The notes below the pieces were generated by a model, which ran no database searches, was not told the origin of the DNA, and was given only the letters and a program-made list of their open reading frames with translations. A DNA stretch of 64,000 bases from Streptomyces mesophilus (lineage in GTDB: Bacteria > Actinomycetota > Actinomycetes > Streptomycetales > Streptomycetaceae): assembly GCF_011044995.1 (NCBI RefSeq), contig NZ_JAAKZW010000005.1, forward strand, positions 1-64,000, written 5' to 3'. Of the stretch, positions 17,562 through 24,598 are shown piece by piece; the first letter of the stretch is position 1; the number at the start of each line of letters is the position of its first letter. The position numbers and the translations under genes were made by a program.

Positions 17562-18767
17562 TCAGGACCCGCCGGGCACCGCTACGCCCGCACGCAGGAG
17601 CCGCTCTACGAGCTCGGGGCCCAACTCGTGTGCGGCGTGGTCCCGGCCGTCGAGCAGGCGGGTCACCGCGGGCAGGTCCTGTTCGGACAAGTCGAGCCAG
17701 CCCGCCCGTGTGTGCAGGCGCCGTCCCTCCAGCCGTGCCTCGAGGGACGCCCGCAACCGCACCTGCGTATCGGGTGCGAGGCCCTCGACGGCCGCGAGTT
17801 GGGCCAGCGGTCCCAGCGGCGCCGGCCGTGCCTGGCCGCGCCGGGTCCGGTGGAACAGGGGCGTGGGATCCGTCTTCGTCAGGGCGGCGACGAGACGTTG
17901 ACGGATCAGGGCGAGTTCTTCGCCCGGCCCGTCGGTGCCGAGTGGCAGGGAGGCGCGCATCTCCGGGTCGTCCCGCAGCAACGCCAGTGCGGACTGGGCG
18001 AGTTGCTCGGCCAGGGTGTGACGTGTCCAGGTGTGGACGCCGAGCGTCAGGTGGATCGAGACGGCGCCCTGCGCCTCGGCCGCGTGCAGCCAGCCCCGCG
18101 GCAGGTAGAGGACGTCGCCCGGCGCGAGGACGGTGTCCAGGTGGGGCTCGTCCTTCGCGGCCCGGGCGACCGCGTCACGGTGATCGGTCCACGGCTGGTC
18201 GCGCAGCGGGTCGGGGTGGACCGGCTTGTGGATCATCCAGCGCTTGGTGCCCGCGATCTGGAGGACGAAGACGTCGTGCACGTCGTAGTGGTCGTCGAAT
18301 CCACGGTTCTGCGGGGGCGTGACGTAGGCGTTGGCCTGCACCGGGTGTCCGAGTTCCGCACCGAGGCGGGCGACGAAGTCCGTCACCGGCTCCCACGTGC
18401 GGTGCAGGGCCTGCAGGACGAGCGTCGCGCCGTCGGCGAAGCTGCGCCACAGGGCGGTGTCGTCGAGTTGGTCCCCGATCGACGCGCCGACTCCTGCCGG
18501 GGCGGTGAACGACGCTTCGGGGAGCGTGGCGCCGTCCTTGGCCACGCGCAGGAACGGCGTGCGCAGACCGCGCCGGGAGATCAGTTCGTCGACGGCGTCG
18601 GCGGAGAAGAGGTCGGTGAAGTCGTCGGCGCCGCGCGTGAGCAGCGGGGTGCGCGCCCAGTACTTCTGGGCGAATTCCTCGCGGGTCAGGTTGGTCAGGC
18701 GCGCGTGCAGGACGCCGACGCCCGGCTGGGCGTCGGCGTCCCTGAGCTCATGGGGAGGGGTGCTCAA
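17562..18767 (-). CDS. JmjC-domain 2-oxoglutarate/Fe(II) oxygenase (ROX-like)
   Basis: About 401 residues if started at the TTG at 18767, which overlaps the stop of the upstream repeat-peptide gene by 4 nt (TTGA). No ATG or GTG is available in frame before the conserved domain. The jelly-roll cupin core carries the iron triad: H160 and D162 in FDDHYDVHDVFVLQ, and H228 in GDVLYLPRGWLHAAEA; KRWMIHKP follows the first motif. A winged-helix-like C-terminal domain (about 260-400) completes the ribosomal-oxygenase (YcfD/MINA-type) layout. Relatives hydroxylate Arg or His side chains in proteins. The position between a repetitive peptide gene and a ferredoxin-like gene suggests the 87-residue protein as substrate; this is inference. 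Confidence 0.85.
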   Translation of the reverse strand: MSTPPHELRDADAQPGVGVLHARLTNLTREEFAQKYWARTPLLTRGADDFTDLFSADAVDELISRRGLRTPFLRVAKDGATLPEASFTAPAGVGASIGDQLDDTALWRSFADGATLVLQALHRTWEPVTDFVARLGAELGHPVQANAYVTPPQNRGFDDHYDVHDVFVLQIAGTKRWMIHKPVHPDPLRDQPWTDHRDAVARAAKDEPHLDTVLAPGDVLYLPRGWLHAAEAQGAVSIHLTLGVHTWTRHTLAEQLAQSALALLRDDPEMRASLPLGTDGPGEELALIRQRLVAALTKTDPTPLFHRTRRGQARPAPLGPLAQLAAVEGLAPDTQVRLRASLEARLEGRRLHTRAGWLDLSEQDLPAVTRLLDGRDHAAHELGPELVERLLRAGVAVPGGS

Positions 18768-19027
18768 ACGCCACTGCCGGACTCGTCGGCCCCGCCATCG
18801 GCTCCGCCGTCGTGGACACCCGGCGTGCCCGCAGCGCCACCGTCGGCCGGACCTTCCGCGCCGCCGTCCGCTCCCCCGTCGTGGACGCCCGGTGTCCCTG
18901 CGGCGCCACCGTCCGCCGGACCCTCCGCCCCACCATCGGCACCCCCGTCGTGGACGCCCGGCGTGCCCGCGGCGCCACCGTCCGCCGGGCCTTCGGTCTG
19001 GTTCGGGTCCTGCTCGGGGTTCGTCAT
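18764..19027 (-). CDS. 87-residue protein with three perfect 23-residue repeats
   Basis: Starts at the ATG at 19027 with an excellent CCAGGAGGAGAC site. A 12-residue head (MTNPEQDPNQTE) is followed by three tandem 23-residue repeats, each beginning GPADGGAAGTPG, continuing VHDGG and ending ADGGAE (last copy ADGGAD), then the tail ESGSGV. Composition is almost only Gly, Ala, Asp and Pro, with one His, one Val and one Thr per repeat; it has no Cys, no hydrophobic core and no signal peptide. The repeats are amino-acid identical except for the final residue, although their DNA differs at many synonymous sites, so the sequence is under selection. It resembles a modified-peptide precursor or intrinsically disordered substrate more than an enzyme. 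It overlaps the JmjC gene by 4 nt. Confidence 0.88.
   Translation of the reverse strand: MTNPEQDPNQTEGPADGGAAGTPGVHDGGADGGAEGPADGGAAGTPGVHDGGADGGAEGPADGGAAGTPGVHDGGADGGADESGSGV
18785..18991 (-). repeat. Three 69-bp tandem coding repeats
   Basis: Units at 18991-18923, 18922-18854 and 18853-18785. Pairwise they differ at about 8-11 synonymous codon positions, and only the last codon of the third unit changes the amino acid (Glu to Asp). Confidence 0.9.
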
Positions 19028-19250
19028 GTCTCCTCCTGGAAGTCGACGGTCGGGACGGGACGGGAGCCTTGTGAACCCCCGTGTCCCCACTTCCCAACGT
19101 CACCCATGCGGTCCCGGCCAGCAACCGGAGCGGTATCGACACTGCGACGCTTTTGTTCCGTATGTGCTGATTGTGCTGGCACTCGCCGGTTACTAGATCC
19201 ATATGGCCTCGGCGACCGAGGCGACACCCCACAAGCGGAAGGACATGCCC

Positions 19251-19811
19251 ATGCCTGCGGATCTCGGAAACCGCCGTGCGCTGGTCATCACGACCAACTA
19301 CGGCGTCGAACAGGACGAGCTCGTCAAACCGGTGGAGCACCTGCGCGGCCTGGGCGCGCAGGTCGACATCGCAGCGACCGAGAAGGACAGCATCGTCACG
19401 CTGGTGGGCGACCGCGACCCGGGCCAGACCGTGCCCGCGACGCACAGCCTGTCCGAGGTGCGGGCCGACGACTACGACCTGCTCCTGATCCCCGGCGGCA
19501 CGATCAACGCGGACACCCTGCGCCTCGAGGACACGGCCTTGGACGCCGTACGCAGTTTTGCCTCCTCCGGACGTCCGGTGGCGGCGATCTGCCACGGCCC
19601 GTGGGTCGCGGTCGAAGCGGACGTGCTGCGGGGCAAGACGCTGACCTCGTACCCGTCCACGGCCACCGATGTCCGCAATGCCGGGGGCACCTGGGTCGAC
19701 AAGGAGGTGCAGGTCTGCGGTGCGAACGGCTGGACGCTGATCACCTCGCGCAAGCCCGACGACCTCCCGGCGTTCCTCGACGCCATCAATGGGGCGCTCA
19801 CGCCCAGCTGA
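19251..19811 (+). CDS. DJ-1/PfpI family protein
   Basis: A 186-residue type-1 glutamine-amidotransferase-like protein. It has the DJ-1/PfpI layout: RRALVITTNYGVEQDELVKPVEHLRGLG, then YDLLLIPGGTINADTLR, then the nucleophile elbow AICHGPW (Cys about 105), then LTSYPSTATDVRNAGGTWVD. PfpI-group proteins act as deglycases, chaperones or peptidases in stress responses; the exact activity is not visible. Of two adjacent ATGs the second (19251) is better spaced from GGAAGGA. It is divergent from the repeat-peptide operon. Confidence 0.9.
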   Translation: MPADLGNRRALVITTNYGVEQDELVKPVEHLRGLGAQVDIAATEKDSIVTLVGDRDPGQTVPATHSLSEVRADDYDLLLIPGGTINADTLRLEDTALDAVRSFASSGRPVAAICHGPWVAVEADVLRGKTLTSYPSTATDVRNAGGTWVDKEVQVCGANGWTLITSRKPDDLPAFLDAINGALTPS

Positions 19812-19874
19812 GGCGGTGGCAGCGGCCCATTCCGACGCCCTCAGCCCCACCTGGGGCCCGCCCGCGCCCCACGC

Positions 19875-20807
19875 TCATGCCCGCTGATCCTTCAGGTCGC
19901 GCAGTGCGGCGCGGGCGGGCCCCAGTGCTCGTCCCTTGCGGGCCAGGCCGGCCCACGGGTCGGTGCGGGCCTGGTCGACGACGTTGTCGATGGTCCAGCG
20001 CCGCGCCGTGAGGTCGGGGTCGTCAAGCTGGTCCCAGGCGATCGGGGTGGCCACGGGGGCGCCCGGCTTCGCCCGCACCGTGTACGGGGTGACGGCGGTC
20101 TGCGCGTACGCGTTGCGCTGCACGTCGAGGTAGAGCCGGGCGCCGCGGTCCTCCTTGCGCATGGCGGTGGTGAGCCGGTCGGGGTGGGCCGCGGCCAGGG
20201 TCTCGGCGGCCTCCTTGGCGAAGTCATGGACGTCGTCGAAGGTGTGCCGGCCCTTGAGGACGGCCACGACATGCAGTCCGCGCGAGCCGGTGGTCATCGC
20301 CCCGCAGGCGAGGCCGATGCGGTCGAGGAGGTCGCGCACCTGCCGGGCGGCCGAGCGGACCGCCTCGAAATCGTCGTCCCCGGCGGGGTCGAGGTCGAAC
20401 ACCACGCGATCCGGATGCCGGATGCCCGAGGCCCTCGACTGCCAGCGGTGCAGGGTGATGGCCGCCTGGTCGGCGAGGTAGACCAGGGTCGCCGTGTCGT
20501 CGCAGACCGGGTGCACGACGCTGCCGCCCTCCTTGGGCACCTTCACGCGGCGGATCCACTCCGGGAAGTACGCGGGCACGTTCTTCTGCATGATGCGGGC
20601 ACCGTCGAGTCCGTCGGGGAGACGCTCCAGCATGAGCGGACGCCCCCGCAGATGCGGAAGCATGAAAGGGGCGATCTCCCGGTGGTACGCGACGAGATCA
20701 CCCTTCGTGATCGGGTCGCCGGTGTCGCCGGCGGGCAGCAGTGTCTTGTCCTGCCGGTGCAAGGTCAGCGTGCGGCGGCCGACCCGCAGCGACTGGGTCT
20801 CGGACAT
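19875..20807 (-). CDS. LigD-type primase/polymerase domain protein
   Basis: A 310-residue stand-alone polymerase domain of the LigD/AEP family. Characteristic blocks are ITKGDLVAYHREIAPFMLPHLRGRPLMLERLPDG, VHPVCDDTATLVYLADQAAI, the catalytic acidic pair in RVVFDLDPAGD, TTGSRGLHVVAVL and RTDPWAGL near the end. In non-homologous end joining this domain fills gaps at breaks, preferring ribonucleotides. The ATG at 20807 has GAGGAG 8 nt upstream. It is the last gene of a leftward repair operon, separated from the preceding gene by about 95 bp that contain short repeats. No Ku gene is in the window. Confidence 0.92.
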   Translation of the reverse strand: MSETQSLRVGRRTLTLHRQDKTLLPAGDTGDPITKGDLVAYHREIAPFMLPHLRGRPLMLERLPDGLDGARIMQKNVPAYFPEWIRRVKVPKEGGSVVHPVCDDTATLVYLADQAAITLHRWQSRASGIRHPDRVVFDLDPAGDDDFEAVRSAARQVRDLLDRIGLACGAMTTGSRGLHVVAVLKGRHTFDDVHDFAKEAAETLAAAHPDRLTTAMRKEDRGARLYLDVQRNAYAQTAVTPYTVRAKPGAPVATPIAWDQLDDPDLTARRWTIDNVVDQARTDPWAGLARKGRALGPARAALRDLKDQRA

Positions 20808-20819
20808 CGAACGGCTCCT

Positions 20820-20905
20820 CTTCTTCGTCGGCCGGTCCGCGCTCTTCGTCGGCGGTCCGGGCTCTTCGTCATCGCTCTTGGTCATCGGTCCGCGCTCTTC
20901 GTCAG
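20820..20905. repeat. Short imperfect repeats in the repair operon
   Basis: The motif GGTCCGCGCTCTTCGTC occurs three times with small changes (GGTCCGGGCTCTTCGTC in the middle) between the polymerase and HhH genes. On the transcript it reads as repeated GA-rich segments. Confidence 0.6.
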
Positions 20906-21549
20906 CGTGCCCGCGCCAGGCAGTCGTCCGCCACACGCCGGTCCAGGGCGGCGCGCACGAGCGCCGCGGCCAGTTCCGCGCGGGAGGCGTCCTTCGCCAG
21001 GCGGGTGAGCGCGGCGGGCTCCTGCGGCAGCCCGAGACGCTCGGCACCCTCGAGGGCTTTCCTGTCCAGGAACGGCGCATACTCGGTCCAGACGTCCTGG
21101 ACCTCACGCAGGAAGATGTCGGCACCGGTCGCACCGAGTCCCGGCGTGCGGCGCAACAGCGCGCGCAGCTCGGCCACATCGCCGTCCGCCTGCTTGCGCA
21201 GCGTGCGCAGGTCGCCGCCGAAGTCGTCCAGCAACAGGCGGGCGCCGTCGCCGAGTTGCGTGGCCGTACGTTCGTCGTAGCGGCGATAACCACCCTCTCC
21301 CAGCGCGTCGACGCGCTGCTGCCAGGTCGCGTCCGCCATACGGCGCGGATCACGCAGGCCCGCTTTGTACAAGGCGCGCGACGTGGAGACCGCGACGGAG
21401 GCTTGGATCCGGGCACTGAGCAGGATCGCGAGTACGAGGGTGCGGTACAGGGGCTGCGGCGTGTCCCGCAGCCGGATGCCGGCTTCGGCGGCGTAGGTGC
21501 GGCCGTGCTCACGCAACAGGGTCCGCATCACGTCCTTCTGCTCGGTCAT
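20902..21549 (-). CDS. HhH-GPD base-excision DNA glycosylase/endonuclease III-like protein
   Basis: 215 residues from the ATG at 21549. The fold is that of helix-hairpin-helix DNA glycosylases: LYRTLVLAILLSARIQASVAVSTSRALYKAGLRDPRRMADATWQ at the N-terminal half and LLRRTPGLGATGADIFLREVQDVW, where the HhH motif PGLGATGADIFLRE carries the Asp that lies near the usual catalytic position. There is no Cys cluster, so the iron-sulfur loop of endonuclease III is absent. The start overlaps the stop of the ATP ligase gene by 4 nt (ATGA), so it is translationally coupled into the NHEJ operon. It may remove damaged bases at breaks. Confidence 0.82.
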   Translation of the reverse strand: MTEQKDVMRTLLREHGRTYAAEAGIRLRDTPQPLYRTLVLAILLSARIQASVAVSTSRALYKAGLRDPRRMADATWQQRVDALGEGGYRRYDERTATQLGDGARLLLDDFGGDLRTLRKQADGDVAELRALLRRTPGLGATGADIFLREVQDVWTEYAPFLDRKALEGAERLGLPQEPAALTRLAKDASRAELAAALVRAALDRRVADDCLARAR

Positions 21550-22556
21550 GTCCTGGCCCGCTCCTTGATCACGTCGGTCGGCTTCTTGTCGTCGCGCAGC
21601 CCTTGGTAGCGGGGGTGGCGCAGCATGCCGTCGCGCGTCCATTCGGAGAAGGCGATCTGGGCCACCAGGTGCGGCCGCGTCCAGTGGGCGGCGGGCGGGG
21701 CGGGGCGTCCCTCGAAGGGTGAGGTGTCCGCCTTCAGTTCGTCGAGCCTGCCTCTGAGCGCGGTCAGGGTTTTCTGGTCGAAGCCCGTGCCGACTTTGCC
21801 CGCGTAGCGCAGCCGGCCGTCCTCGTAGTAGCCGATCAGCAGGGCGCCGATGCCCTTCCTGCTGCCTGCCGGTTCGGTGAATCCGCCGACCACGAACTCC
21901 TGGCCCTGAGCGCATTTCAGCTTGAGCCAGTCGTCGGAGCGCCGCGCCTGGTACATGCTGTCCGCCCGCTTCGCGATGAGCCCTTCCCAGCCCCGCTTGC
22001 AGGCGTCGGCGAGCAGCTCGGGTCCGCCCGCGTTGCGGTGTGTGGTCAGACGCAGGGGCGCTCGGAACGTCAGCGCGTTGCGCAGGAGGGACTTGCGGGT
22101 GCGCAGCGGAAGACGCCGCAGGTCGGTGCCGTCGAGGCGCAGCAGGTCGAAGGCGTAGTACGTCACGGCGACCTTGCTGCGTGCCACGTCGGCGGGGCGG
22201 CTGAGGCCCATGCGTTGCTGGAGCCGTCCGAAATCCGTGCGGCCGTGTGCGTACGCGACGATCTCCCCGTCGATCGTGAAGTCCGCGCAGTCCTGTGCGG
22301 ACAGGGCGTCGACGATCTCCGGATAGGTGGCGTCGAGCTTGCGGCCGGAGCGGGAGCGCAGCGTCACCGTGCCGCCCTCGCGTACGGCGAGGACCCGGAT
22401 GCCGTCGAGCTTCCGCTCGAAGATCCAGCCGTCGGGGAAGTCACGGCGGTCGCTGAGCGTCGCCAGCATGGGAGTTGCCGCCAGTTCGACGCCGGGTGCG
22501 GCCGGGGAGAGGCGGCTTTCCAGCGCGGACGGCACGGTGTCGAGCAGACCGGTCAT
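21546..22556 (-). CDS. ATP-dependent DNA ligase (LigC / LigD ligase-domain type)
   Basis: A 336-residue ATP ligase. Motif I is ERKLDGIR with adenylated Lys49; TIDGEIVAY (motif III), KRGWEGLIAKRADS (motif IV) and WLKLKC (motif V) follow, and the OB-fold domain ends near TRPHLVAQIAFSEWTRDGMLRHPRYQGLRDDK. It seals strand breaks and represents the ligase module that is fused to polymerase and phosphoesterase in LigD of Pseudomonas or Mycobacterium. It overlaps both neighbours by 4 nt (22553-22556 and 21546-21549), so PE, ligase and HhH are made as a coupled set. Confidence 0.93.
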   Translation of the reverse strand: MTGLLDTVPSALESRLSPAAPGVELAATPMLATLSDRRDFPDGWIFERKLDGIRVLAVREGGTVTLRSRSGRKLDATYPEIVDALSAQDCADFTIDGEIVAYAHGRTDFGRLQQRMGLSRPADVARSKVAVTYYAFDLLRLDGTDLRRLPLRTRKSLLRNALTFRAPLRLTTHRNAGGPELLADACKRGWEGLIAKRADSMYQARRSDDWLKLKCAQGQEFVVGGFTEPAGSRKGIGALLIGYYEDGRLRYAGKVGTGFDQKTLTALRGRLDELKADTSPFEGRPAPPAAHWTRPHLVAQIAFSEWTRDGMLRHPRYQGLRDDKKPTDVIKERART

Positions 22557-23194
22557 CCCCGCTCCCCTCCTTCCGCCTCCTCGACCTGGCGCAGGGTGCG
22601 TCCGCTGCGGGCGGACCGTGCGCGCCGCGGGTCGGGGGTGCCGGCGCCGCTGGGTCCGGATTTCGTGCGTACGAGCAGCCAGGTCGGTTTCGCGGAATCG
22701 GCGCCGGACTTCTCCTCGCGGCTGTTGATGCGGGTGAGGGCGTACTGGCCGTGCAGTTTGTCGCCGTGCAGTTCGAAGGTGGCGTGCCCGTCGTCCAGGG
22801 CGCGTCCGAAGGGGACCGGGCGGCCGTGTTCGTCGTGGGCGGCGGGCCGGTACGTGCCGGTGTCCCAGACGATCACGGTGCCGCCGCCGTACTCGCCTTC
22901 CGGGATCACGCCTTCGAAGTCCCGGTAGGACAAGGGGTGGTCCTCGGTCGGGATGGCGAGCCTCTTGTCCCGCGGGTCGCCGGAGGGCCCCTTGGGGACG
23001 GACCAGGATCTGAGCACGCCGTCGACCTCAAGCCGGAAGTCGAAGTGCAGGGTGCTCGCGTCGTGGATCTGGACGACGAAGACGGGCTGGTCGTCCGCGT
23101 CACCGGCCCCGTCTTCGTTCTGGCCGTGCGGCTCTTTCGTACGGTCGAAGTTCCGCTTGTCGTGATAGGCCCGCAGGCCGTCCTTCTCGCTCAT
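22553..23194 (-). CDS. LigD-type 3'-phosphoesterase domain protein
   Basis: A 213-residue stand-alone 3'-phosphoesterase (PE) module. Core blocks: VVQIHDASTLHFDFRLEVDGVLRSWSVPKGPS (with His44, His50 and Asp52 as metal or catalytic ligands), EDHPLSYRDFEGVIPEGEYGGGTVIVWDTG, and LHGDKLHGQYALTRI. The family trims 3' ribonucleotides and phosphates at broken ends so that they can be ligated. The ATG at 23194 has AAGGAGG upstream. It is the first gene of the four-gene repair operon and overlaps the ligase gene by 4 nt. Confidence 0.93.
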   Translation of the reverse strand: MSEKDGLRAYHDKRNFDRTKEPHGQNEDGAGDADDQPVFVVQIHDASTLHFDFRLEVDGVLRSWSVPKGPSGDPRDKRLAIPTEDHPLSYRDFEGVIPEGEYGGGTVIVWDTGTYRPAAHDEHGRPVPFGRALDDGHATFELHGDKLHGQYALTRINSREEKSGADSAKPTWLLVRTKSGPSGAGTPDPRRARSARSGRTLRQVEEAEGGERG

Positions 23195-23200
23195 GGCGAC

Positions 23201-23258
23201 CTCCTTCGGTACGGAGCGCGGATGCCGGTCTCCTTCGCTACGGATCGCGGATGCCGGT
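23201..23258. repeat. Two 29-bp tandem repeats at the repair-operon ribosome site
   Basis: Units starting CTCCTTCGGTACGG (23201) and CTCCTTCGCTACGG (23230) differ at two positions. Each contains a copy of the GAAGGAG Shine-Dalgarno sequence on the minus strand, and only the one at 23201 is correctly spaced. Confidence 0.8.
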
Positions 23259-23311
23259 CTCCCTGGGCATCACCGCTGCGGACCGGTACGCGTGCGCCGG
23301 GCAGCCCCGCA

Positions 23312-24301
23312 TCACGAGCTGGTGCGCGGCCCGGGCTCCTGCTGGTTGGCCTCACGCACCGCCCGGTCGTTGCGCGCGCTGCCCCAGGCCCTGATCCGCC
23401 GCGCGATCGGGTTGCGGGGCTCCCCGGCCTCGGCGCCCTGGCGCAGGGGCCCTCGGCCCGACGCGGACGGCAGCAGCCGCGCGGCGACGCCGTTGAGGCG
23501 GGTCGTCAGGCCGGGCGCCACCCCGTGCGCGAGTTGGGCCGCCTTGGCCGGTGCGGTGAGCACCAGCCGGGCCCGTCGCCGGATCACCGCGTCGACGATT
23601 CTGCGGGCCGCCCGATCCGCGTCCATCGACAGCAGCGGGGCGCCCGCGGCGGTGCTGAACCAGCCGAACTCGGCGCTCGTGTCCCCGCCGAACTCCGCCT
23701 GCCGATGCGAGCCGGTCCGCATCAGCCCCGGATGGACCGCGGTGACGCTGACGCCGGACGCCGCCGCCTCCGCGTGCAGCCCTTCGGCGAGTGCGCCGAC
23801 CGCGGCCTTGGCGCATGAGTACGGCAGCAGGTGCGGCACGCCGAGCAGTCCGCCCACCGAGCCGATCAGGCCGAGGCGTCCGCGGTTCGCGCGCAGATAC
23901 GGCATCGCTTCGAGCGAGGTGTGCAGGGCGCCGTAGAACATCGTGTCCATGGCGTCGGTGAACTCCGCCGGGCCGATCGCCTCGACGGGCGCGACCTGGA
24001 TGACACCGGCGTTGGCGATCACGATGTCGAGGCCGTGGCGCTCATGGGCCTCGCGCATCATCGCGGCGACGGCGGCCCGGTCGCGTACATCGCACACGGC
24101 CACATGGACGGTCGCACCTGTCTCCACACGTACCTGTGCAGCCGCGCGGTCCAGCTCTTCGGCGTCGCGGGCGGCGATGGTCACGGTGCAGCCTCGATCG
24201 GCCAGCTCCCGTGCCATGAACAGCCCGAGCCCTCGGGAGCCTCCGGTGATCAGAGCCCCCACCGTTCTGGTCCGGTTCGGAAGGCGGGTGCGTCGGGTCA
24301 T
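23312..24301 (-). CDS. Short-chain dehydrogenase/reductase
   Basis: 329 residues from the ATG at 24301, with AAAGG upstream. Rossmann motifs: ALITGGSRGLGLFMARELA (cofactor glycine loop), VCDVRD, IVIANAGVIQ, GLIGSVGGLLG, and the catalytic YSCAK. A C-terminal extension of about 80 residues carries basic patches (RRIRAWGSARNDRAVRE). It oxidises or reduces an unknown alcohol/ketone with NAD(P). It sits 117 bp upstream of the repair operon on the same strand and could be co-transcribed with it. Confidence 0.9.
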   Translation of the reverse strand: MTRRTRLPNRTRTVGALITGGSRGLGLFMARELADRGCTVTIAARDAEELDRAAAQVRVETGATVHVAVCDVRDRAAVAAMMREAHERHGLDIVIANAGVIQVAPVEAIGPAEFTDAMDTMFYGALHTSLEAMPYLRANRGRLGLIGSVGGLLGVPHLLPYSCAKAAVGALAEGLHAEAAASGVSVTAVHPGLMRTGSHRQAEFGGDTSAEFGWFSTAAGAPLLSMDADRAARRIVDAVIRRRARLVLTAPAKAAQLAHGVAPGLTTRLNGVAARLLPSASGRGPLRQGAEAGEPRNPIARRIRAWGSARNDRAVREANQQEPGPRTSS

Positions 24302-24542
24302 GTCATCGCCTTTCAGAGGGTGCTTGCGAGCCGAAGCGGCAGGTCGGGACGCGCCCCATGTGCCCACAAGCAGCCGTCCGTAACATCCCGCGGTGCCATC
24401 AGCGGGGTCGGATGCCGGCCGCCACACGTCACGCAGGAAGTGGGCGCAGGGGGCCATCCGACCCTACGAACAAACACACTCCTCCGCACGCGGAGATCAC
24501 CTGCCCGATGGCCGTCCCCCGTCAGAGGTATTGACCACTTGA

Positions 24543-24556
24543 TTGGTCTGGACCAA
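24543..24556. promoter_or_regulatory. DasR-responsive element (dre)
   Basis: TTGGTCTGGACCAA matches the dre consensus TGGTCTAGACCA with one central change, 42 bp before the GH18 start, overlapping the region after a TTGACC hexamer at 24532. DasR represses chitin and GlcNAc genes until GlcNAc-phosphates accumulate. Confidence 0.85.
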
Positions 24557-24598
24557 GCTGTGCGCCACTTCCCTCATCAGGTCCCCCTGGAGGCAGTT

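Noticed and set aside
18768-19850. Extension of the JmjC frame far upstream
   Set aside because: It runs through the repeat-peptide gene and the DJ-1 gene on the other strand, with Arg/Gly-rich content; the conserved domain begins only after 18767.
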